A stretch of 64,000 bases of DNA, taken from the NCBI GenBank assembly GCA_034430595.1, contig DAOUEL010000031.1, positions 62,001 to 126,000 of the forward strand. The letters are read 5' to 3'. Of the stretch, positions 57,416-64,000 are shown in pieces. The DNA comes from E44-bin32 sp034430595 (GTDB taxonomy: Bacteria > Chloroflexota > Anaerolineae > Anaerolineales > E44-bin32). The translations under genes and the position numbers were made by a program. The stretch's first letter is position 1. Every line of letters starts with the position of its first letter. The notes under the pieces were generated by a model that ran no database searches, had not been told where the DNA came from, and saw nothing but the letters and a program-made list of their open reading frames with translations.

Positions 57416-57814
57416 CTACGGTTGTTTATCCTGCGCCTGCAGGTAAGCGATAATGGCCTTGATCTGACTGTTGGAAAGATCGAAATCGGGCATGGCGCTC
57501 GGGCCGCGAATCGAAGTCGGATCACGCAGCCAGGTATCGAGCTGTTCGGCGTCAAGACGCCTGGTCACACCGCGCAAGTCAGGCCCGACATAGCCGCCAT
57601 AGGTGCCGATGATGTGGCAGCCGCGGCAGTCGTAGTCTGACACCATCTGTTCGCCGGAGGCGACCGGGTCTTTCAGGCTGACGCCCTTGACGATGTTGGT
57701 CCAGAAACGAGGCGGCGCGAGCAGGAACCAGAGCATGATGAGCGCGCCCAAGGCGGCTCCGATCCAGCCCCAGGGGATGTGTATCTTGTCGCTTTTCGTA
57801 CGCCTGCGGTCCAT
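57416..57814 (-). CDS. Membrane-anchored monohaem cytochrome c
   Basis: A 132-residue cytochrome. A basic tail (MDRRRTKSDK) precedes an uncleaved helix at 16-33, then one haem motif CRGCH (C63, C66, H67) and a probable axial Met108 in SAMPDF, with the final helix LSNSQIKAIIAYLQAQ. GEQMVSDYDCRGCHIIGTYGGYVGPDLRGV and the closing helix match class I cytochromes. It faces the outside and can carry electrons from membrane enzymes. Start at ATG 57814 after AAGG; GTG 57829 is alternative. Adjacent to the hydrogenase region, so coupling to H2 oxidation is a guess. Confidence 0.85.
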   Translation of the reverse strand: MDRRRTKSDKIHIPWGWIGAALGALIMLWFLLAPPRFWTNIVKGVSLKDPVASGEQMVSDYDCRGCHIIGTYGGYVGPDLRGVTRRLDAEQLDTWLRDPTSIRGPSAMPDFDLSNSQIKAIIAYLQAQDKQP

Positions 57815-58246
57815 ACCTTGCCTTTCCACAGATACTTAGCTGCGTTTGGAAAGGACTCTATCACAGACTGAGCTTGAGCGCGCTTGCAGTCACCCTACAC
57901 CCTGTCCAAGGAGAAAGGGCTGCTTTCCAGCAGCCCTTTCGGGGGAAGTGAGGAGAAGATGCTTGAAGAGAACTTCCCCTTTCCGTTCGTACCACCCTGA
58001 ACCACACCCTGAGGAGGGGGTCTCGGCCGGAGAATACCCGGCCGCGACCCTTATCCCACCAACCGTAGATAGGATACGACTCACGGGGTTTGTACTGCTT
58101 TAAACGAGGCTAGTGCTCAGCTTAAGGGAAGCTTATCGCGGGATGGACCTTACCGGAAACCACAGGTGCTGCTGACGGGCGGGGGCAGAGCTACCCCGTT
58201 CCGAAATAGGCGAGAGCGGGTGATATTCTGGCCGGTTGGAACCCGC
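57815..58246. other. 432-base interval with one hairpin, no gene
   Basis: AAAGGGCTGC/GCAGCCCTTT (57914-57939) is a perfect 10-base hairpin with six-base loop. No protein-like frame was recognised in the rest; CACCCTGA occurs twice nearby as short direct repeats. It separates the cytochrome c from the hydrogenase operon end. Confidence 0.5.
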
Positions 58247-59296
58247 TCACCCGACGATCGCCTGCGCAAGCTCGTGCGGCGTCAGGCCTGGGGACTGCAC
58301 TTCGTGCCGAAGGTAGAAGGAGCCGATCGCCTGCGAAAGCGCTTCTGTCTCGCAGGGCAGCCCGTCGAGTTCGCGCTCCAGCATGGGCAGTGATTCGGCC
58401 GGAAAGATGAAGAAATCACCGGAGAGATGCACATCATGCAGGCGACCACCTTCGCGCAGCGCTGTCACCCGGACCAATCCCCCGGGCGCCTTGCGGCTGG
58501 AGTGGACCAGTTCAACCCCATCACGAATTTTCACTTGGCGAAGATCTCGTTGACGATGGTCGTTCTGGTAGAGCCATTCGGTGGTATTCATGACCTCGAA
58601 ACGGCGATCGGCCTCCGCCTGCAGGCTGTCATCAGGCGCGTCGCAGCGCTTCATGGTCCCCAGCAGCGTCTCATACCTTCCGATCAACGCCTCCGCCAGC
58701 GCCTCTACCGGTGGCGCCTCCCCCAACTCGGCATCCATCGTGGTCAGGTTCTCCGAGAGCGATTTGAAGACCTTATCGCGGAATTTCTCATCCGGCACGC
58801 GCAGTACGCGGCTCATATGCTCGTAATCGAATGTGAGAATGAAATTTCCCACCAGCACATTCATGTTCTCAATCTCGGCTGCGCCGTTGCCTGAAATCTT
58901 GCGCCCGCCAGCCAGGATATCGTTCGCCGGCTTGAAGATGGCCGGCACGCCGAACTCGCGGTAGGTCTCGACCACCGGCATGAGCAGCATCTCGAAGAAG
59001 GCGTCCTTCGCAGCTGGAATCCCGGGTCGGTCAGCATTCAGCACAAGCTGATAGAAGAGCTGGCCTGAATCGAGATAGACCGCCCCACCCCCAACCTCGC
59101 GCCGGAAGACCGGCAGCCGTTCTTGGGCAGCATACTCGAGGTCGATCTCCTGCTTTACATCCTGGTGATAGCCAACGCAGACGTAAGGTGTGGCCGGCCG
59201 AAGGATGAAGAGCGCCTCACGACCGAGGTACGCGGCGGCATGGTAGAGTGTCTGACTCCGATCCCAATCGACCCGATCAAGAAAATAGCTATCCAC
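58247..59296 (-). CDS. Lipoate-protein ligase A family protein
   Basis: A 349-residue ligase of the LplA/BPL type. Seen: YHAAAYLGREALFILRPATPYVCVGYHQD (about 17-45), RREVGGGAVYLDSGQLFYQLVL (about 65-86; the RRxxGGGxV adenylation loop), and NDILAGGRKISGNGAAE (about 124-140) with catalytic Lys. A C-terminal accessory domain of about 110 residues (from about 235) follows. It activates lipoate with ATP and attaches it to a lipoyl domain. It is the last gene of the hydrogenase operon, nine bases after the maturation protease; no lipoyl acceptor is in view. Confidence 0.85.
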   Translation of the reverse strand: MDSYFLDRVDWDRSQTLYHAAAYLGREALFILRPATPYVCVGYHQDVKQEIDLEYAAQERLPVFRREVGGGAVYLDSGQLFYQLVLNADRPGIPAAKDAFFEMLLMPVVETYREFGVPAIFKPANDILAGGRKISGNGAAEIENMNVLVGNFILTFDYEHMSRVLRVPDEKFRDKVFKSLSENLTTMDAELGEAPPVEALAEALIGRYETLLGTMKRCDAPDDSLQAEADRRFEVMNTTEWLYQNDHRQRDLRQVKIRDGVELVHSSRKAPGGLVRVTALREGGRLHDVHLSGDFFIFPAESLPMLERELDGLPCETEALSQAIGSFYLRHEVQSPGLTPHELAQAIVG

Positions 59297-59305
59297 GCTA
59301 ACCTC

Positions 59306-59842
59306 TCACCGCGCTCCCTCCCCGGAAATCCATCCCTGCAGCAGAGCCTCTACCCGCTGCAGCACCCCGGGCAGGCAAGCCTGTACCTGCGGGCTGAGTT
59401 CGGTTCCCAGAGCCAGGCTGGCCGGCTGTACCCCGATCAGGTGCAGCCGCGCCGGCAGCGCCCCGCGGATCTCGGCCAGCCCGAGTACCTCCTGAAAGGT
59501 CGTCTGGTGCTGCGAGAGCTTCACGCCGCTGTAGCGCGGGATCTCATCTCCCGCCAGTTCGATCACCGACCCCGGTTCGAGTCCGGCGTCGACGCAGTCG
59601 AGCAGCAGCAGTGCGCTGGAATCCTCGACCAACGGGAGCAGGTTCAGGCCGAGCGTCCCACCGTCGAGAAAGGTCACCTGTGGAAAATCAGCGGCGCGAT
59701 CTGCCTGCAGCGCCCGCACGGCATGTACCCCCAGGCCCTCATCCGAATTTAGCAAGTTACCCAGGCCGAGCACAAGCACGCTGCGTGCCCCCTGCCCGGC
59801 CTGGGTCGATTTCGAAACGACGTTCAACCTACTCTCCGTCAT
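59306..59842 (-). CDS. Hydrogenase maturation protease (HyaD/HupD-like)
   Basis: A 178-residue endopeptidase that trims the C-terminus of the [NiFe] large subunit. The motif GLGNLLNSDEGLGVHAVRAL (about 26-45; with D-E-G as in HyaD, holding the Ni-sensing Glu/Asp), LLLLDCVDAGLEPGSV (about 81-96) and the His in KLSQHQTTFQEVLGLAE complete the three nickel ligands. It begins four bases after the large-subunit gene stops, so it probably acts on that protein. ATG 59842 is chosen; the open frame upstream is inside the subunit gene. Confidence 0.9.
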   Translation of the reverse strand: MTESRLNVVSKSTQAGQGARSVLVLGLGNLLNSDEGLGVHAVRALQADRAADFPQVTFLDGGTLGLNLLPLVEDSSALLLLDCVDAGLEPGSVIELAGDEIPRYSGVKLSQHQTTFQEVLGLAEIRGALPARLHLIGVQPASLALGTELSPQVQACLPGVLQRVEALLQGWISGEGAR

Positions 59843-59846
59843 TTTT

Positions 59847-61580
59847 TCAGCAAGTATTTCCACCGAGGCGTACCTCGGTGAGCGGTTTGCCTTCTGCATC
59901 GATCATATGGATGGCGCATGCCATGCATGGATCAAAGCTGTGGATCGTGCGTAAGATCTCAAGCGGCTGGTCGGGCACCGCCAGCGGCGTGCCCACCAGC
60001 GAGGCTTCGTAGGCGCCGGCCTGCCCCTGCGCATCGCGCGGCGAGGCGTTCCAGGTCGTCGGGACAACCAGCTGGTAGTTGCTGATCTTGCGGCCGTCGA
60101 TCACCACCCAATGCCCCAGCGCGCCGCGCGGCGCTTCGGTGAAACCGAAGCCCTCCGCGTGCCCCGGCCAGGAGAGCGGATCCCAGCGCTCGCCGTTGAA
60201 GGTCGCCGTATCGCCGGAGGCGATGTTCGCCAGCAGGTCCTGGTAGTAGCCCTGCAGCGCATCGACGAAGACCTTGGTCTCGATCGCGCGGGCGGCCGTG
60301 CGGCCGAGCGTCGAGAATACCGCCTCGACCGGCGCATTTAGCGTGTTCAGGACCGCTTCAGTCAGCTGGCGGGTCTGCTCGTGGCCGCTCGCGTACATCA
60401 TCAGTACGCGCGCCAGCGGGCCGACCTCCATCGGCGTGCCGTTCCAGCGCGGCGCCTTCAGCCATGAATACTTCTGGTCGACGTTCAGCTGTTCATAGGG
60501 CGGCTGCGGCCCGGTGTAGTTCAGATTGGTCTCACCCTGGAAGGGGTGCAGGCCGGTCGCATCGCCCACCGAGTAGTCGTACCACGCGTGGGAGACGAAC
60601 TCCTGGACCTGGGCGAAGTCCTTCGGATCAGGCTCGACGATATTCGTCAGGTCACGGCCGAGGATCACGCCGCGCGGCACGAGATACTTGCTTGCATCGT
60701 TGATATCCTCACCGGGGAATTCGCCCCAGGTGAGGAAGTTGCCCAGGCCCTCGCCCAGCCCGGCGTAGTCCAGGTAGTAAGGCGCGATCGCCAGCAGGTC
60801 GGGCAGGTAGACCTGGTCGACGAACTCGACCATCTTCTGGATCGCATCCCCCACGACCGATAGCCGCTCGGCGTTCAAAGCGACGTCACTGTTAAGATCG
60901 ATCGGGCAGGGCACGCCGCCCACCAGGAAATTCGGATGCGGGTTCTTGCCGCCGAAAATGGTGTGGACCGCAACCACGTCCTTCTGCCAGTCGAGCGCCT
61001 CCAGGTAGTGCGCCGTCGCCAGCAGGTTGATCGCCGGCGGAAGTTTATAGGCCGGATGGCCCCAGTAGGCGTTGGCGAAGATCGACAGCTGGCCGCTGTC
61101 AACGATGCTCTGCAGCCGGGCCTGGATGTCCTTGAAGTAGCCGGGCGAGCTCTTAGGCCAGGATGAAATCGATTGCGCGATCTGGGAGGTCTCGGCCGGA
61201 TCTGCCTGCAGCGCGTTGACCACATCAACCCAGTCCAGCGCGTGCAGATGGTAGAAGTGCATCACATGATCATGCACGTACTGCTGTCCAATCATGATGT
61301 TGCGGATCAGGTTGGCGTTCTTCGGGATCTGGATGTCGAGCGCATCCTCCACCGCCCGGATCGAGGCAAAGGAGTGCACCGTGGTGCACACGCCGCAGGC
61401 GCGCTGGGTGAAAGCCCAGGCCTCGCGCGGGTCGCGGTCCTTGAGAATGATCTCCAGCCCGCGCACCATCGTACCGGAGGAATATGCCTTCTGCACCACA
61501 CCCGATCCATCCACCTCCGCTTCGATGCGCAGGTGACCTTCGATTCGTGTGATGGGGTCGATTACCAATCGTTGGCTCAT
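59847..61580 (-). CDS. hynL: [NiFe] hydrogenase large subunit, group 1
   Basis: A 577-residue large subunit. L1 is RACGVCTTVH (C62, C65), L2 is DPCMACAIH (C552, C555, H558), so all four nickel-cysteines are present. A 19-residue tail (MIDAEGKP... to GNTC) after H558 is the propeptide removed by the protease. RIEGHLRIEAEVDGSGVV and ALDIQIPKNANLIRNIM fit group-1 membrane-bound uptake enzymes. In this operon the small-subunit gene is separated from it by isp1 and isp2, as in Thiocapsa hynS-isp1-isp2-hynL. Nickel site faces the outer side of the membrane with the small subunit. Confidence 0.93.
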   Translation of the reverse strand: MSQRLVIDPITRIEGHLRIEAEVDGSGVVQKAYSSGTMVRGLEIILKDRDPREAWAFTQRACGVCTTVHSFASIRAVEDALDIQIPKNANLIRNIMIGQQYVHDHVMHFYHLHALDWVDVVNALQADPAETSQIAQSISSWPKSSPGYFKDIQARLQSIVDSGQLSIFANAYWGHPAYKLPPAINLLATAHYLEALDWQKDVVAVHTIFGGKNPHPNFLVGGVPCPIDLNSDVALNAERLSVVGDAIQKMVEFVDQVYLPDLLAIAPYYLDYAGLGEGLGNFLTWGEFPGEDINDASKYLVPRGVILGRDLTNIVEPDPKDFAQVQEFVSHAWYDYSVGDATGLHPFQGETNLNYTGPQPPYEQLNVDQKYSWLKAPRWNGTPMEVGPLARVLMMYASGHEQTRQLTEAVLNTLNAPVEAVFSTLGRTAARAIETKVFVDALQGYYQDLLANIASGDTATFNGERWDPLSWPGHAEGFGFTEAPRGALGHWVVIDGRKISNYQLVVPTTWNASPRDAQGQAGAYEASLVGTPLAVPDQPLEILRTIHSFDPCMACAIHMIDAEGKPLTEVRLGGNTC

Positions 61581-61591
61581 GCTCCATGCTC

Positions 61592-61921
61592 CTATCGCGG
61601 CTGCTCGCGCAACCAGGCTAGTGCTTCACCTTCGGTCTGGAAATAGCGGACTTCATGCAGGTAGTAGCTCTCCGGAAGAACCAGCAGTTCGGGATCGAGT
61701 TCTGCCCCGAAGACGGCACTAGTCGGCAGCATTGGGCGCAGGTGCTTCAAATGCTTGGCGCACTCTTCGGCGGTTGTATCGGTCAGATCAATCAGCAACT
61801 TGCCACGGTAGTCCTCAAAGAACTGGGCCAGCGCCTGCACATCTTCCGGTGTGAAGCTGCTGGTATGTTTACAGCGCATCACCCCTCGTTCGACGGGGCT
61901 TAAGAAAAACGAGGCCATCAT
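61592..61921 (-). CDS. Small STAS-like (SpoIIAA-like) protein in hydrogenase operon
   Basis: A 109-residue protein. YRGKLLIDLTDTTAEECAKHLKHLRPMLPTSAVFGA and the closing LHEVRYFQTEGEALAWLREQ fit the SpoIIAA-like STAS fold, usually found in regulatory or anti-sigma partners. There is no Ser phosphorylation site identical to SpoIIAA. It begins next to the isp2 stop (ATG directly before the TGA) and ends 11 bases before the large subunit, so it is an integral part of the operon. Role unknown; a scaffold for assembly is a guess. Confidence 0.5.
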   Translation of the reverse strand: MMASFFLSPVERGVMRCKHTSSFTPEDVQALAQFFEDYRGKLLIDLTDTTAEECAKHLKHLRPMLPTSAVFGAELDPELLVLPESYYLHEVRYFQTEGEALAWLREQPR

Positions 61922-63223
61922 TCATCCCTCCTTCGCAGGCTGGACCCCACCTGCATCTCCATCACCTGCGAGTGATTCAGCGACCATCTGCGAAAGTCCA
62001 TAGATCTTCCAATCCAGGCCGAAGTGCTGCACGCAGTCGGCGAATTGCAGGCGGCAGTTGGAACAAACCATCGCCACGCGCTGGGCGCCGATCTGGTTCA
62101 TCTGGTCGATCTTCAGTTCGAAGGCATCGAAGCGCTTCTGATCAGCTTCCTTGATCGAGATCACGCCGCCGCCGCCACCGCAGCAGATGCCCTCTTCTTT
62201 GTTGGGTGTCATCTCGACGAAGCTCTCCGGCGCCAGGATGTTCAATATCATGCGAGGTTCTTTGATGTGGCCTCCCTTGCGCTGGATCTTGCAGGCGTCG
62301 TGGAAGGTGATCGTGCCATCGTCCATTGCACCCGGTTTGAGCTGGATGCGGCCTTGTTCGACGAACTCGCCCAGAACGCCGGCGATGTGCGTCACCTCCA
62401 GCCCGGCTGGTACCTGCATCAGGTTGAACGACGTCCAGCGCAGTGCCTCGTAGGCATGGCCGCACTCGGTGACCATCACGCGCTTCACGCCCAACTCCTG
62501 GGCGGCGTCGAAGACACGTTTCAGGAACAGGACCGTGTGCTCGGTATTTCCCTCGAACAAACCGAAGTTGACCACCTCGCGCCCCTTGCTGCTGATGGTC
62601 CAGCTCTCGCCGGCAGCCTCCATGATTTTGGCGATGTAGGCGAAATTGCTGGGGAACTTCATCAGCTCAATCGAGGTGAAGACGGCCATCGTGTCGGCGC
62701 CTTGCACATCGATCGGCAGCTCGATGTCCCACTCATCCTGGATCCAGTCTATGCGGTCACGCCAGGCATCGAGGTCGACGCCGAGCGGGCTGCCGTCCTC
62801 GATCTGCTTCTGGGTGGCCTGCTCCAGGTCGTCCGGGACCTCGCCGGCCGCGGCGAGCGCGCCGCGCACGCCATGTATCAGCGATCCGAGGTCGATGCCC
62901 ATCGGGCAGACCAGCGAGCAGCGGTTGCACAGCGTGCATGCTTCGTAATCGATCGTGCGCCAGGCCTCGAGGTCGGATTGGGAGATCGGTTTTTCGATCC
63001 CCAACGCAAGCTTCAGCCGGCCGCTCACCGTAAAGCGACCCTCGTAGGCCCGCCGCAGCAGTTCCATCTTCCACACCGGGCTGTAGGCTGGGTTGCCGCT
63101 GGTGAGGTAGAAGTGACAGGCTTCGGTGCACATACCGCAGCGCGTGCAGGCCTCGAGCTGCGAGGCAATCCAGCCGCCCGTCTCCTCGACAAACTGGTTC
63201 AGTGCTTCCTGTGTCGCGAGCAT
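61922..63223 (-). CDS. isp2: HdrD-like Fe-S protein, Isp2 of hydrogenase
   Basis: A 433-residue HdrD-like protein. Two ferredoxin-type [4Fe-4S] motifs, C26, C29, C32, C36 and C96, C99, C102, C106, are followed by two CCG-type domains: in the first, the Cys pattern is incomplete (VTECGHAYEALRW only), in the second HDACKIQRKG, ICCGGGGG and CSNC are present. Isp2 in Thiocapsa is thought to take electrons between the hydrogenase and cytochrome b Isp1. AGGAGG lies before ATG 63223. No transmembrane helix. Confidence 0.8.
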   Translation of the reverse strand: MLATQEALNQFVEETGGWIASQLEACTRCGMCTEACHFYLTSGNPAYSPVWKMELLRRAYEGRFTVSGRLKLALGIEKPISQSDLEAWRTIDYEACTLCNRCSLVCPMGIDLGSLIHGVRGALAAAGEVPDDLEQATQKQIEDGSPLGVDLDAWRDRIDWIQDEWDIELPIDVQGADTMAVFTSIELMKFPSNFAYIAKIMEAAGESWTISSKGREVVNFGLFEGNTEHTVLFLKRVFDAAQELGVKRVMVTECGHAYEALRWTSFNLMQVPAGLEVTHIAGVLGEFVEQGRIQLKPGAMDDGTITFHDACKIQRKGGHIKEPRMILNILAPESFVEMTPNKEEGICCGGGGGVISIKEADQKRFDAFELKIDQMNQIGAQRVAMVCSNCRLQFADCVQHFGLDWKIYGLSQMVAESLAGDGDAGGVQPAKEG

Positions 63224-63233
63224 CGGCGGCCTC

Positions 63234-63911
63234 CTAAGGCGTCACGCCACGTTTACCGAATTCGGTACCGTGGATCGTGCGTGAGAAGAAATAGAACATG
63301 AAATGCGAGATGCGGCTGAGCGGGATGTAAATCAGCAGCAGGTCCACTGCCAGCATGTGCATGCTGAAGAGCGTCGTGTAACCGAACCACAGGTGATGGG
63401 TCATGATGTAGCCGGTGACCATCGGTAGAAAGACCACGCCCCAGTTCAACCACTCGGCCGGGCCGCTGATCATGCGCAGCACCGGGTTGACCAGGCGGTT
63501 GACGAGCAGGGCCAACATGGCGACGATCGCAACCGCTGCCAGCCAGTCCACAATCGGCAACGCCAGGGTTGGCCAGCCGAAGCCCAGCAGGCTCTTCCAG
63601 ACCAGCATGTGCGCGGTGCCGAGGAAGATGACAACAAACAGCCCCAGATGGAACAGTCCCCCGGCGACGTAGATCAGCGGGTTGCGCCGGAAGGTACCCT
63701 TCACCCAGGGGATGAAAGGCCAGATCAGTATGCCTTTCAGATAGGACTTCACCACGCCAGCGGCCTTGCTGCCCATGGCGGGCACGCGGTCGCGTCCCCA
63801 GCCGAGCAGCAGCACCCGCATCAAGCGGTATGCCATGCCGCCGATAAAGACAATCAACGCTACTTTAAACAACGGCCCGCGTGCGAAACGCAGTACTTCA
63901 TCCCAGGTCAT
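63234..63911 (-). CDS. isp1: NarI-like cytochrome b subunit, Isp1 of hydrogenase
   Basis: A 225-residue integral membrane protein with five helices: LFKVALIVFIGGMAYRLMRV (about 14-33), VAGGLFHLGLFVVIFLGTAHML (about 82-103), VDWLAAVAIVAMLALLV, GVVFLPMVTGYIMTHHLWFGYTTLFSMHMLAVDLLLIYIPLSRISHFMFYF. The histidines in GLFHLG, GTAHM, MHML and ISHFM can ligate two b-type haems, as in NarI and DsrM. It feeds electrons to the quinone pool. ATG 63911 is one base after the upstream stop; isp2 follows ten bases after its end. Confidence 0.8.
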   Translation of the reverse strand: MTWDEVLRFARGPLFKVALIVFIGGMAYRLMRVLLLGWGRDRVPAMGSKAAGVVKSYLKGILIWPFIPWVKGTFRRNPLIYVAGGLFHLGLFVVIFLGTAHMLVWKSLLGFGWPTLALPIVDWLAAVAIVAMLALLVNRLVNPVLRMISGPAEWLNWGVVFLPMVTGYIMTHHLWFGYTTLFSMHMLAVDLLLIYIPLSRISHFMFYFFSRTIHGTEFGKRGVTP

Positions 63912-63912
63912 G

Positions 63913-64000
63913 TCAGCCTCCCGACTCTTCACTCTCGGACCGGGCTCGCTTCTTCTGTACCCGGTTGGCGGCCGCTGCTGCAGCACCCAGCGCCAGGCCT
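63913..64000 (-). CDS. C-terminus of upstream gene, probably the hydrogenase small subunit
   Basis: The last 29 codons of a gene cut by the window edge: an Ala-rich hydrophobic stretch (GLALGAAAAAANRV) followed by a charged tail QKKRARSESEESGG and TGA 63913-63915. A hydrophobic helix and basic tail at the very C-terminus is how membrane-bound [NiFe] small subunits end (Tat-exported HyaA/HynS type). Position directly upstream of isp1 also matches. The identity rests on 29 residues and context only. Confidence 0.45.
   Translation of the reverse strand, partial: GLALGAAAAAANRVQKKRARSESEESGG

Noticed and set aside
62024..63301. A 425-codon open frame on the plus strand opposite isp2
   Set aside because: isp2 has complete iron-sulfur motifs and operon context on the minus strand. 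The plus-strand text lacks motifs and is explained by the codon bias of G+C-rich DNA.

Overview
The window is G+C-rich, gene-dense bacterial chromosome with Shine-Dalgarno-led genes and TATAAT-type promoters. The gene set suggests a member of the Chloroflexota, of an Anaerolineae-like kind. The reasons are two probable F420-dependent enzymes, LPG-synthase-like flippase plus GT4 neighbours, a GH38 mannosidase, a MalT-like remnant, a folate/corrinoid C1 cluster and a group-1 [NiFe] hydrogenase carrying a heterodisulfide-reductase-like subunit. The taxonomic call is inference; no rRNA, tRNA or CRISPR array was seen.

Layout. 1-12 kb: housekeeping and accessory genes on the plus strand (deazaflavin-type nitroreductase, HEAT protein, CPBP protease, a zinc-ribbon protein with a 37-residue aromatic/glycine repeat, lipoprotein, GNAT-like and hydrolase genes, GH38 mannosidase, flippase and glycosyltransferase). 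12-30 kb: membrane proteins, dodecin, a divergent ester cyclase/TetR pair with palindromes between them, a MerR/TipA-type regulator behind a 19-bp-spacer promoter, enoyl-CoA hydratase family protein, acyltransferase, LLM oxidoreductase, MFS exporter, DRG/TGS GTPase, MsrA, a frameshifted cupin, and remnants of AlkA-like and MalT-like genes. 31-36 kb: a minus-strand NatA/NatB-like ABC exporter operon and an ABC-LytTR fusion whose ATPase motifs are degraded, divergent from an M50-like membrane protein with an altered HExxH motif.

36.9-48.2 kb is a plus-strand C1/corrinoid block: a pterin-type methyltransferase, a MetH-activation-like protein, an ASKHA ferredoxin corrinoid activator, a two-gene molybdenum hydroxylase (FAD subunit plus a fused 2Fe-2S/Mo chain), an HdrC-like protein with a degraded second cluster, a CooC-like ATPase, a MetV-MetF fusion and a homocysteine methyltransferase. 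Together they can reduce methylene-THF, move the methyl group onto a corrinoid protein, keep that protein in Co(I), and pass methyl to homocysteine. The corrinoid protein and CODH/ACS are not in the window.

48.2-64 kb is hydrogenase country on the minus strand: hypA-hypB-hypF-hypC-hypD, then a decayed REP-type transposase (RAYT) and a double-hairpin repeat, then hypE and uspA, with a second copy of the repeat beyond. A NosFY-like ABC pair and a membrane-anchored cytochrome c lie between hyp and the structural genes. The structural operon reads (small-subunit tail at the window edge)-isp1-isp2-STAS-like-large subunit-maturation protease-lipoate ligase, the gene order known for Isp-type hydrogenases (hynS-isp1-isp2-hynL) with three extra genes.
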